Shown piece by piece: positions 23,628-35,537 of a stretch of DNA of 64,000 nt. The DNA comes from Aralia elata. Taxonomy: Eukaryota; Streptophyta; Magnoliopsida; Apiales; Araliaceae. The stretch's first letter is position 1. Every line of letters begins with the position of its first letter. Below the pieces are notes generated by a model. That model worked only from the letters and a program-made list of their open reading frames with translations. It was not told where the DNA came from and did not search any database. The stretch spans positions 42,746,508 through 42,810,507 of the forward strand of contig CM068378.1 of the NCBI GenBank assembly GCA_034770075.1, read 5' to 3'. Made by a program: the position numbers and the translations under genes.

Positions 23628-24377
23628 TTTTCCTTTCATATCTATAACACCCCCAGATTCAGGTACTCTTACCTCGAACTTGGTGCTTGTTTGCCTAAAT
23701 CTATACTATCAAAATACGCAAGTATACGTAGTCCACAAGTAATATAATGATAAGAGAGTTGTCGATCCCACGAGGAATTATTTAATAATAATTACCCAAT
23801 ACTAGCAATTAATCAAATTAATTTTATTTAAACAACTGATTAAGATTGTGAATTTTTGATAATAAATAACTAATGAAAATAATATTAACTACCACAAGAT
23901 TGAAATCAGACAATGAAGACTTAAGATTACAATTTCACTTATTGCTTCACTTAGATTAATATACTTCCTATTAAGTTATGCTAACTATTCTGGATTGTTA
24001 ATCGAGAACTCATCAATATTTATAACCATCTCTCGATGTATTATAAACGAATCAACTTAAATCCACAAATGATAGAATTAAGATGAACACCCTAGTTAAC
24101 TAATTCACTATATCTCTATGTGAATTACAATTAAAAAGGATTTAAAGCATATGTTCTCTTTCTGATTACATGCGGCATATAGGTATATCTCTATCCTAGA
24201 CACAAATCATGAGTTCCATCACCATGCAAAAAACACAATCACATGCTATTATGATCAAGTCTAAATCTATAATCCATCTCTCGAGTTCATATATATTACC
24301 ACGGTAATTGTTGATCAGACAATTAAGCAATTAATCACAAATTATAATAGACAATTCGATAATAATCAACAATAATT
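23628..24377 (-). mobile_element. LTR fragments (chromovirus end, Athila LTR tail)
   Basis: No gene. 23645-23670 resembles the reverse complement of the chromovirus LTR end (AACACCCCCAGATTCAGGTAC). From 23688 a minus-strand Athila LTR tail begins with TGTTTGCCTAAATC and runs to the Copia LTR at 24378, including the conserved GTCGATCCCACGAGGAAT block. Confidence 0.6.
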
Positions 24378-25418
24378 TGTTAGGTTTGTATATAACGCGA
24401 ACATGCAATCAAATTACATAAATAAAGCGGAAGCGCGATAAAATCAGATTTTAAAATTTTATGCAAACCATCACCATGATCTTTTTTTATGCACAATTAT
24501 TAATTAAACGAAAGAGATAGAGATTAAGAAATTATACAATGGGCTTTAATTTTTACAATGAGGACATTGTCTATCATGAGTTTGGGGGGGGTGATAGTTA
24601 ATTTTTTTTGTGTTTGCATGATAGTTATGCATATTGTCTGTTAGTTATGCATAGGGAACTTGGGCTTTAAATCATTTTTAATTGTAATTCACATAGAAAT
24701 ATAGTGAGTTAGTTATCTAGGGTGATTAATTTGAATCTATCAATTGTGGATTTGAGTTAAGTTGTTTATGAAACATTGAAAGATGATCATAAAAAATGAT
24801 GAGTTCCTGGTTAACAATCCAAAATAATTAGCATAATCCAAAGGGAAGCATGTTAAGCAAAATAAAGTATTAAGTGAAGTTATAGTCTTAAGTCTTTAAA
24901 AATCTATTTTCAAACTAGTGGTAGTAATTTAATTTATAATTAATTAGTTAAATTCAAAACTTCAAAAATCATCAATTATTTGTTTACTAAAATTGCTTTA
25001 ATTTAAATTTAAAATTGTTATTATAAAATCAATTCTTCTCTGTGGGACGATACTCTACTTTCACTTTATTACTTGTGGACTGCGTATACTTGCGCATTTT
25101 TGCTAGTATAGATTTTGGCAAACAAAGAGCGAGCAACGTATGTACTAATCTATCCGGATTCATTAATCCCCTTTTTAGTAATCCAATAATTAGGAACGAT
25201 TTTAGTTTTAAGCTTTCTAAGAATTTAGATCTCATTAGCACAATCATCATCATGATTCTAAAAGCATTGCTCAAAACTATGGGTTTATCACATTTAATAT
25301 AACAGCACCATGTAGATAAAGTAAAATGCCTTAATACTTTTATTAATAAATGAATAAGATTACAAAGTATATACTACATCATATCAAATATGATTGGCTT
25401 GTGTGCATACTACTTTCA
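24378..25418 (-). repeat. 3' LTR of Copia-1 with replaced middle
   Basis: 25418 back to 25128 matches the first ~270 bp of the Copia-2 LTR (start TGAAAGTAGTATGCACAC). 24540 back to 24378 matches its last ~170 bp (..ACAAACCTAACA). About 1.35 kb of LTR between is missing and replaced by Athila sequence at 24541-25127. Confidence 0.8.
24541..25127 (+). mobile_element. Athila 3' end plus LTR tail inside Copia LTR
   Basis: Holds ACAATG-AGGA-CATTGT (24555-24570), a run of eight G (~24583-24590) and then an Athila LTR tail ending TTTTGGCAAACA near 25126. The tail includes CTGTGGGACGATACTC and CACTTTATTACTTG. No gene. Confidence 0.65.
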
Positions 25419-25445
25419 ATCATCCACTTGCACTAAAGCTAATCG

Positions 25446-28080
25446 CCATGGTATCTAATACCCATCTTCTCTAAGTGACGATCAAACTGCTGTTGAGTTA
25501 AAGCTTTAGTAAATGGATCTGCAATATTGTCTTGAGAGTCCACACGCTCCAGGGTGACGTCTCCTCTTTCAATGATCTCTTTAATCAAATGAAACCGCCG
25601 CAACACATGTTTGGATTTCTGATGAGACCTGGGTTCCTTAGCCTACGCAACAGCTCCGGTGTTGTCACAGAATAAAGGTACGACTCCTCTAATTCTAAGA
25701 ATCACTCTAAGTTCAGTCATGAACTTCTTCATCCAAACAGCTTCCTTTGCAGCTTCACTTGCAGCTATATACTCTGCCTCTATCACTGAATCAACAACTG
25801 TTTGCTGCTTAGAACTTTTCCAACTCACTGCGCCACCGTTTAAGGTAAACACATACCCTGAAACGGATTTACTGTCATCTTGGTCTGTTTGAAAACTTGA
25901 GTCTGTATAGCCCTCTAGTTTCAATTCAGAACCACCGTAGACAAGAAATACATCCTTAGTTCTTCTCAAGTACTTTAGGATGTTTTTCACTGCCTTCCAG
26001 TGCTCTTCTCCTGGATTCGACTGATATCTGCTTGTTACACTAAGTACATGAGCGATATCTAGTCTAGTACATATCATACCGTACATGATAGATCCTATTG
26101 CTGAAGCATAAGGAATTTTACTCATACGGTCTCTCTCCTCAGGTGTCTTTGGGGCCTGTTTCTTGGAGAGATGTATTCCATGGCTCATCGGCATGAGACC
26201 TCTCTTGGAATCTTCCATGCTAAACTTCTTTAGCATCGAGTCAATGTACTTTCCTTGGGATAAACCTATCATCCTTTTAGATCTATCTCTATAGATCTTT
26301 ATCCCCAAAATATAGGATGCCTCATCCAAGTCCTTCATGGAGAAGTGTTTAGATAACTAAATTTTGATCGACTATAGCATAGGAACATCATTCTCTATCA
26401 GTAATATATCATCAACATATAATACAAGGAATGAAACAGCGCTCCCACTAACCTTCTTGTACACACATGGTTCATCCTCATTTTTGATAAAATCAAACTT
26501 TTTGATTATCTCATCAAAATGGATGTTCCACCTGCGAGAAGCTTGCTTCAATCCATAAATGGATCATTGTAGCTTACAGACTTGGTTTGTTCCAACTAGA
26601 GCTGCAAATGAACCGAACCGAACCAAACTTTGTCGAACTCGAACCGAACTCGAACACTTTTAGTCGAACTCGAACATGTTCGAGTAACTTGATCGAACCA
26701 ACAGCTATGTACGAGTTCGGATCATTTGGTGTTCGCGAACTATTCGCGAACATGATCGAGTTCGCGAACAGTTCGCGAACAAGTCGAACATAAGGTTGTT
26801 CGCGAACATGAACAGTTCACAAACACATTATCGAACCAAACTTATCGAACCGAACTCGAATTTATCGAACCAATTATTTGAAAAAACCAATTATTTTTAT
26901 CTAGAATTTTAGAAACAATTTAAATATGGAATTAAGAAATCGAACTACTCGAACCGATCTCGAACTTATCGAACCGAACTCGAACATACCAAATCTAACC
27001 GAACTCGAACTGTTCGCGAACAAAGATGAGGCGAACCAAATAGTTCACGAACATGTTCGATCGATCAATCGAACGGAACATTATGTACGAACTCGACTCG
27101 ACTAGGCGAGCAAGTCGAACTCGAACCGAACCGAACTCGAACCGAACCGAATCGGTTCGCGAACAGTTCGGTTCGTTTGCAGCCCTAGTTCCAACCGTTG
27201 AAACAAAACCCTCTGGCTGTATCATATATACATTCTCCTCAAGCTCTCCATTGAGGAAGGTCGTTTTCACGTCCATTTGCCAGATTTCGTAGTCATAATA
27301 AGCTGCAATTGCAAGCAAAATCTAAATAGACTTGAGCATAGGTACTGGTGAGAAGGTTTCATCATAGTCAACTCCTTGTCTTTGTTTAAAACCTTTTGTA
27401 ACCGGTCAGGCCTTATAGGTCTCCACCTTGCCGTCCGCTCTAGTCTTTCTCTTAAAGACCCATTTGCACCCAATAGGCTTAATGCCCTTAGGTGGTGAAA
27501 CCAAAGTCCATACTTGGTTTTCATACATGGAGTCCATCTCAGATTTCATGGCTTCTAGCCATTTCTCTGAGTCTTTACTACTCATAGCCTCTTCGTAAGT
27601 CAATGGATCATCATCATCTATGATGCGTACCTCATCATCATCCTCTATAATGAATCCATACCTATCAGGTATCTTCGGCACTCTTCCAGATTTACGAATA
27701 GGTTGTGGTACAGTAAGTTCTTCCACTTGATTAGGTACTTGACTTTATCCGTAGTATTTTGTGGTTCTTGAACTTGTTCAAGATATATCTTACTCCCACT
27801 GACCCCTTCGAGGATAAACTCCTTTTCCAAGAAGGCAACGTGTTTCGCAACAAACACCTTTTGATCAGTAGGATTATAAAAATAATATCCTAAACTTTCT
27901 TTAGGATATCCCACAAATCAACACTTATCGGATATTATCTTTAGCTTATCATGCTCAAACCTTTTGACATAAGCTGGACAACCCCAAGTCTTAACATGCT
28001 TAAGATTAGGTTTCCTCCCTGTCCACAATTCATATGGAGTCTTTGGGACGGATTTGGTAGGTACCTTGTTAAGTAGGTAT
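25446..28080 (-). pseudogene. Copia-1 pol: integrase end, RT, RNase H
   Basis: Read from 28080 leftward: integrase C-terminal part (GYPKESLGYYFYNP near 27900), RT start (SEKWLEAMKSEMDSMYENQVWTLV near 27560), MDVKTTFLNGELEE (~27270), then the MITE, then YVDD (26408-26419), the RT end, and RNase H with GYTDSSFQTD and EAEYIAASEAAKEAVW (25900-25700), ending past DPFTKAL near 25500. Frames shift several times. Stops such as TAG at ~25640 fit CAG with one C-to-T. Non-functional. Confidence 0.88.
26597..27187. mobile_element. hAT-type MITE
   Basis: 591 bp with an 8-bp target duplication GTTCCAAC (26589-26596 and 27188-27195), as in hAT elements. The terminal inverted repeat is TAGRGCTGCAAAYGAACCG, imperfect. 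The interior is made almost only of CGAAC-type pentamers in both orientations, with several GTTCGCGAAC palindromes (about 26730-26800). It encodes nothing. It interrupts the Copia-1 RT coding region. Confidence 0.9.
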
Positions 28081-29578
28081 TGATGGGCTAAATCTATACT
28101 AGCAATTTACGTGCAAGTATACACGGTCAATCAAGTAATAAAGTGAAAGTAGAGTTGCCGATCCCACGAGGAGCGAATTATAACCTAACTAATTCTAAAT
28201 ACTAATTATTCATCAATTAATTTAATCTAGATAATTTCGATATCAACTGAGTGAACTAACTAAATAATTAACTGCTAAAATATTAAATCAATAAATAAAG
28301 AGGTTAAGGAATCAATTTCCCTCGATGATTCATTTAAGTAATACTATTATTTTTCTATTAAATTGATTAATTAGAATTATCAACGAAAAATCACTAATAA
28401 TTATTATAACCACCTTTCGGATAGTTATAAAGCATACCTATTATTATTAATTCCCCTATATTTTTATGAGAAACAATAATAATAAATTCATTAAGATTCA
28501 TTTTCTAATAGTTGCTTGAGGTATTCAGGTATATTTCTATCCCGTCCACAAAATTAGCATTCAATCAATAATCCTTATTACCAAAGAAATTACTAATCAC
28601 AAGTTATTATAACCAGATCTCAACTTAGATTCCATTGTAAAATGTCATCTAAGTCCATCTAATAATTGTTGATCAAGCAATTATACAATTAAAACAGGTT
28701 ATAATAAACAACTTAATCAATATCAACTTAAATAGAAGAACTAATAAATATTAAATAAAATCATCATTGGGTTCCACTGAATCATTAACTAAAAGAATTA
28801 GTTCATATTGAAAGTAAAGAACATCAATGATTCATTAGAACCCATTCTAGATTACAAATAAAGAAATAAGAGAGAAGAAATAAACTCTGTCGAATTTTCT
28901 CTTCCTCCTAAGCCTTAGTTCTCCTCCGGAATAAAGCTCTGCTGAAACCCTTATTTTTTCTACGTACTAAAAAAATTCTCCCTTCAATAAAATCTCCGTT
29001 TTTTCTCTCCTAAAATGAATGAATGAAAACAATAATTATTAGTCTATTACTAACTACCGATAAGTTCCAACCAGTAAATGATAAGTGCAAATAAAATCAA
29101 ATCTTCAGCCAAAAGGAAATAAATCATCCGGGCGCGTAGCTCCACGCGTGCTCCAATCCGCGTTCAAGCGCCGCAGCTCTCAGGTTCATGCGCCGCGGCT
29201 CCTGCCCTTTATAATTTATGCGCCGCGGCTCTCGGGTTCATGTGCCGCGGCTCCTGTTCATTTTCCGCGCGCCTCAGCTTCTAAAACCCTGGCCTTCTTT
29301 AATTCTCCTTTGTTCATCATTTTTGGCCAATCTTCCTCATGAATTGCAGCTACTAAAACTTATTCACCTGTTTAACTTTCGCCAAATAATAATCCTCACC
29401 TGTAACAACAATTCCAGGCTAAACTTGCAATAATATCCATTATTTACACAATCACAGGCTGAAATCAATTATTCACAAAAACTATTAAAATGCACTAAAA
29501 TACTACTAAAAACTCTTAAGAAAAGCAAAATACTCAAGTTAAACACACCCAATTAATATATATATAATCTACTCATCA
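28081..29578 (-). repeat. 3' LTR of Athila-A
   Basis: 1498 bp, near-identical to the split 5' LTR (1497 bp). It contains GCGCCGCGGCTC-type motifs at 29130-29281 and the conserved Athila tail at 28085-28175. A clear TATA box is not visible; TAATAATTA near 29035 (minus) is the nearest candidate. Small open frames over the GC-rich motifs (29085-29433) are not genes. Confidence 0.92.
29130..29281 (-). repeat. GCCGCGGC motif array in Athila-A LTR
   Basis: About five copies of a GCGCCGCGGCTC-like motif (core GCCGCGGC is a perfect 8-bp palindrome), spacing about 25-32 bp, interspersed with GTTCATG or CCTG spacers. The same array is in the other LTR at 55955-56100. Confidence 0.75.
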
Positions 29579-29728
29579 AATACCCCCAAACTTAAATATT
29601 TGCTTGTCCTCAAACAAAACTCAAAACAATAAATAAATAAATTCTAAAAATTAAAAACATGCTCCTAAGTTCATCATGAATCCATGCATAGCCTCACAGA
29701 TCATACAATAACTTTCAACAATTAAATC
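29579..29728 (-). other. Polypurine tract and hairpin of Athila-A
   Basis: On the minus strand: GTTTG-AGGA-CAAGC (29615-29602, one G-T pair), then AAGTTTGGGGGTATT directly before the LTR. The rest up to 29728 is untranslated sequence that continues at 38832 after the nested insertion. Confidence 0.75.
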
Positions 29729-32700
29729 TGTAGCGCCCCCCAAACCCGGGTCCCTTGAACCTCGGGCCTGGTGCGTCACGATACATCATATTTACAACTA
29801 CTGCGGAAGATATAAACATAAATTATTTATGCAATAATCTCTGCTACATATCCCAAGGTCTATAACCTTTATTAATACATACCTTCAGTAACTTAAAAGG
29901 TTTACAATATCATTTACATCAGATAACTAATTAGTTAATATGCATAACCATCTAATCTTATCCTTTGCTTTTGTATTGTCTTTCCTCGAACGTTCGCCTT
30001 AAATCTGAAATTTGTTATCATGATATAGCAAAGGTGAGCAACTATTTTGCCCAGCAAGTTTAAATACAAGAAGGATATATCATGATTGAAAGAAAGAATA
30101 AACTTTCGAATTTTCAGCAATATAATAATTGTGAAAGAGCATGAATCAAAATTTTCAATGATTGAATGACTGGATTCAATAATACAGGGTGTCAATAATG
30201 ACCATGAACCAATTTAACTGAACCTTATGGTAATGAAGATGATCAGTCTTTCATACCTGATGGACATATGTAACATGCACTATGTGTGAATCAATAATTT
30301 AAGGAGGTGGAATAATTATAAAGAATTAAACCACTAGCATGCTTGAAACATAACAGCTCAAGTTTGAGTTAAGAGGAACTTGCTCAATATAAACTTGAGT
30401 AAGGTCAAGGATACTTGCCTGTACCGCCGATTACTGCTACACAATTTAACTTAATCTTTTATAAAAGACCTATCATTTATAAGATTGATCTTTCAATTAG
30501 CATCACATATATCACCTTATAATATCACTTCTTTATCAATAAATTATCTAACATTTAATCACATAACTAAATATTAGATAACACCTTAGCACCATACGCA
30601 TTCATAATTCTAAACTAGCACACATCGAGTCTTTAACAGTGTTCAATATAGTATGCTGAGTGGTTTCCCACAAACAACCAACAAACTAGTTTCCGTCTCG
30701 TCTACACTGTTTTCATAGTGAGTTAGATCGGTTGCTAGTTCGTATATACCTCCGCTCCCTGAAGGAATTGTTTAGCCCAGCTACTATACATCAACTATTA
30801 AAGAACACGACTGTACTACTACTTTATTATAAATCTTATGACTTAACACTAAGTCTTTCATTTTATAAGTTCTTCTTTATAATCCATTAAGCCTGAATAC
30901 CTAAACCAGCAAGTTGGATTATCCAACATACCAATCCAGCAGCCTGGATTTAAACCAACATCCAATCCATCAACCTAGATTTAAACTATCCTACAATTCA
31001 GCAAGCTAGATTCACTAATTCAGCAAACCAGATTCATTAATTCAACAAACTATATTCACCAATTTAGCAAGTCGGATTCAATCAATTCAGCAAGCCGAAA
31101 TATGAATACAGCAAACCAGATTGGAAGCTGCATTCTTAAAATGACTTAACCTCTTTTAATAATCGATTTTTATTTTCTTCAAATCTTGCTACACATATGA
31201 ACATATATTCCATACTCACAAATACTTTCCTTATGAAAGTTTTCAATTTCCTTTAACATTTTTTAAACGTCCGTTTTAACTTTCGAAACTAATAAAAATG
31301 ATCACTATCTTGCACAACTCAGATGAATCTAAATTTTTGATAGCATCTTATACATATTAACAAGTACTCCTAGTTAAAATTTCGTGGTCATCGGATTTAT
31401 AGAACTCCAATTTTAGCCGTTTTTATCGAAAAACCCTACGTTTTTATTTTAGCCGTAGATTCTTCGTTACAAGTCAGAATGTGGCGATTTTTGGACAAAA
31501 GCTACATAACCTCCTATAGTTTTTTGTGGTAAAAAGACCTGAAATTATTGCATTTGTTAAGGGGTCAAAACAGTGCACATAAGCAAGGGGTCAGCGGATT
31601 TTTGTCCAGTTTCCCGATTTGAGATCCTTCGCCATAAAATCCATAACTTTCATTCTACAAGGCAAACAATTCTCAAATTTTTACATGACTCACATAACAT
31701 CCCATATTATCACTCCAAATGTTTCTTGAATTTTTAGAGCTCAAAAAGTTGATGAAAATACCCCCGAATGGGACTGACCTGTAGCAGCCATTTTTCCCCT
31801 TTGAAACCTGGATTGTTTTTACCAAAACAGTCACCACGACTTGGAAATTTATTATTTTTGAGTTCTACCACTTGGGTTTAATACTTAACTTATATATCTA
31901 GCACCCCTCTTTGATGTATCACAAAAAGAGTGCATAGATTTTAAATGGTACTCAGATAACGTGAGAGAAAGCTAGGGTTTTCTAACCCTTTTTAAAACGA
32001 ACAAATCTTCTTTTCTTTTCTTTTCAACCAATCAACACCCAAACTTGTAAGATATATACATAATACACTTATTAACATATATATTAAGAGTTCTTAAGTT
32101 TAAAATCAAAGATCCAAGTTTTGATTGAAGGTAATCAAAATAAAAATTACATAACTTAGAGTTAGGGTTTTATACCTTTTAGGGTTTTCTTCCTCTTGAT
32201 TCTCTCTTCTTCTTTTTCTCCTTCCATGGCTACCTCTTTCTCTCTTCTCTCCCTTTCTAGGGCTCCCGCCTCTCTCCTCTACCTTATCTCTCTCTTTCTA
32301 AATTTTGCTAACTTGGGAAGTGAGAGAAAATAAAAGATAAGAATAAGTATTCTTTTGTTAATTATTAAATATGCATAGATATACTATATGTATATCTATA
32401 TTAGATCTCTAATATCTTCCATCTTCTCTCTCTATCTTATCTCTTCTTATCTTGCAAATTTTGGATAAAAATAAGGTGGTCAAGTAAAAGAGTGACACCT
32501 AAGCTTAAAGAGATAAGATAAAAAAATGAAATCATTGCTCTCTTATTCTCTCTTCCTTTAGCCGCCCATCTTTTGTAATAACCCAAGATTTTCGATATAT
32601 TAAAATAAGAAATTTTACGTATGAATTTTTTTTTAATAAAATTATTTTTATTATATATTAAAGCAAGTATGGGAATGTGTGCAAGGAAAGGAATGTGAAT

Positions 32701-34750
32701 ATGTAATATGTACATATATATATATATATATATATTTCATATATAGTTTCTAGTAAATTTTTTATTAAAGAAATAGTTGATAATTATAAATTATATTTTG
32801 TTAATAAGTTAATTTTTATATTAAATATTTATGATTATTTACAAAAATATGATTACTATATTATTTAAATAATAAATGTATATTTTAAGAAATGATTATT
32901 AATATTATTATTATTACTATGATTATTTCTTTATGATATGAATTTGTAAGACTAGTCAATTTATTTTAAATTGACTAAGTATGGTAAATGAGATAAAGAT
33001 AAAGGGATGATCAAAACCTAATTTGATCTATGATTATGAATTTTAATGATTAATACAATTGTTGTTATAATTGTATTTAAATGGATGTATGTGTATATTA
33101 TGAATAATAAGAATTTATTTTCTTAAGGAAATTTGAATACTAAATATAAGTATTGATTATATTTGAATGTATGTATGTACAATATGTGATTAATTGTTAG
33201 TTAAGAATAGGCCTACTAATAGTTATTTAAATTAGTGGACTAACCTAAGAATATTAATATTAAACAATTGATAAGATAGTAAGTGAATTAATTATTTAAT
33301 TAAAGTGAATATAGTAAGTGAATAAATTTTGTACATTAATTAATATGGGTATTAATTAATGAGAATTATGTGATATATATGAATGATTAATTTTAATAGT
33401 CCAATTAGTAAGAAATACTAATGGACTAGCCTAATTAGTTAACTAACCAAGATACTAATTTATTTAATTGTGAACTTAGATAATTAATGTGTGGACTAAT
33501 TAAATTAGCTCAACACTTATTAAATTAGTAACCAAACATGGAATAATAAAATTACAAAACTAGTGGCCTAAACTAGTTAAAAGTGAGCCCAAAAGGAATT
33601 TAATTAAAGCCCAATTGCTAGCCCACTTGGTAGATATTTTTAGCAACTTAATTAATATGATAAAACAATAAAAGAAAAGCAAAAATGGAGCCAAAATAGA
33701 AGGGGCCAGCCGGCAAGGGGAATAGCCCAAATGGGTGAGTTGTTAGTTTGTAATAGCTTGCTTGTAGGAATAGTTAATAAAGTACAAATACTAATTATGA
33801 CCCATTAGCAAGTTGTCAATTTGTGTAAGTGAGGTGTGCTTGCTAATGATGGCCAAATATATAGATATAATTCATATATCTATTGATTATGCAAGTATTA
33901 GATTTAATAAATCAAAGATAGCTTTGTTCATTTCATTTTCCTAGTTTAGAGAGAGAGAGAGAGCAAAATCTACTTCTTTCTCTTTTATCCATCCTTCTCT
34001 CCAAAAAAATAAAATCTAAAGAGAGAGGAAGAAGAGAGGCCATGGCCAAGAGAGAGTTTTGTGTAAAGCTTCAAAGTTCCATAGCTACCTTGGATAATAA
34101 AGAAAATCTCACAAGGAAAAAGGTATAACAAACCCTAGTTTATTTTTTTTTGTTTGATTTGATTTTTAATGGTATGAAGTTATGATCTTAGGGTATGAAA
34201 CCCTTAATCTATATGCTAGATGATGTTTTATACTTGGTTGTGCTCAACTTGTATATTGATGTGTTTGGTTGGTTAAGAAAAGAAAAGAAACAAAACTATG
34301 TTTTAAAACAAAACTAGAAAACCCTAACTTTTGGTCACTTTATATAGTTACCATTTGAGATCTACAAACTCTTTTTGCGATCCGTCAAAGAGTAGTGCTA
34401 GATATATAAGTTAATACTAAATCCAAGTGGTAGAACTCAAAAATAATAAGTACACAATTCGTAGCAATTGATTTGGTCTAAACTGTCCAAGCTTTTCTCA
34501 AAACTGGAATAAAGCTTGCTGACTGTTCACATCTAGGGGCATTTTCGTCCAACTTTTATGCTCTAAAAATTCTAGAAAACTTTAGAGTGATAATATGGGA
34601 AGTTATGTGAGTCTTGTAAAAATTTGAGGAGTTTTGACTATGTAGAATGAAAGTTATGGATTTTATCGTGAGGGACCACCGTCAAAAGTATTCTTGAATA
34701 ACTCTTTGTGGTTAACTCCAAAAATTATGAAATAATTACTGGGAGTGTGC

Positions 34751-34767
34751 ATATATGTATATGTATG

Positions 34768-34814
<47 letters not shown>

Positions 34815-34819
34815 GTATG

Positions 34820-34857
<38 letters not shown>
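34751..34857. repeat. (TA)n / TATG microsatellite
   Basis: Two consecutive blocks of TATG repeats grading into long TA runs. A shorter TA run is at about 32711-32736. Confidence 0.9.
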
Positions 34858-34859
<2 letters not shown>

Positions 34860-35254
34860 CTATAAATTTCAGAAGTTTCTAACAAAGTTTCGATTTATGA
34901 AAAATGTAGCAATATTTGACTATTTTAGACTATTTAAATATAGTAAATGGATTTTAAAAATTTCGGAAACAATATATTTTCATAAGGGGACTATATATAG
35001 TTTATTTCCAGAAAAGAAATTATTTTGAAGTTGTTTTTCTATTTTTCGTGTAAAGGATGAAGTTATGTATAAATGAATTTAATTAATTATGTGATGTTGA
35101 AAATTTGGGAAATGAGTTTTTATGACTTGAGAACCTTATATATAGTTTATACAAATTTTTGATAAGGATTTTGGTCATTTATACGGAAGTATAATGTTTA
35201 TGGCATTTTAGAATGATTAAATGAATTATTTAATAAAGGGGAAAAACTGTTTTA

Positions 35255-35537
35255 ATCCAGCTTGCTGAATAGTGTGAATCCAACTTGCTGAATTGAATAG
35301 TGTGCATCCAGGTTGCTGGATTATAAGTTAGTTCGAATCTAGTTTGTTGTATTGTAGGATAGTTTGAATCCAGTTTGCTGGATTACAAAAAATAGTTGGC
35401 TGAGTTGAATAATTTGAATCCAGGTTACTGGATTATAATCCAGGTTGGAATCCAGTTTGCTAGATTGGAATCCAATTTACTGGATTGCCATCTAGTTTGC
35501 TGGATTTGGAATCCAGTTTGCTGGATTGAGTATATAA
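35255..35537 (+). repeat. AATCCAG-N4-CTGGATT palindrome field and TATA box
   Basis: About ten degenerate units such as AATCCAG-TTTG-CTGGATT (35510-35527, perfect 7-bp stem) and AATCCAG-GTTA-CTGGATT. The last unit is three bases before TATATAA (35531-35537). Loops vary and stems are kept. Confidence 0.8.

Noticed and set aside
29085..29433. Short ORFs at the GC-rich motifs (also 55901-56165)
   Set aside because: GC-rich motif arrays in the Athila-A LTR lower stop density; the predicted peptides are not conserved between the two LTRs.
34708..35028. 106-codon ORF rich in Tyr and Ile
   Set aside because: Translation of a (TA)n/TATG microsatellite inside a solo LTR.
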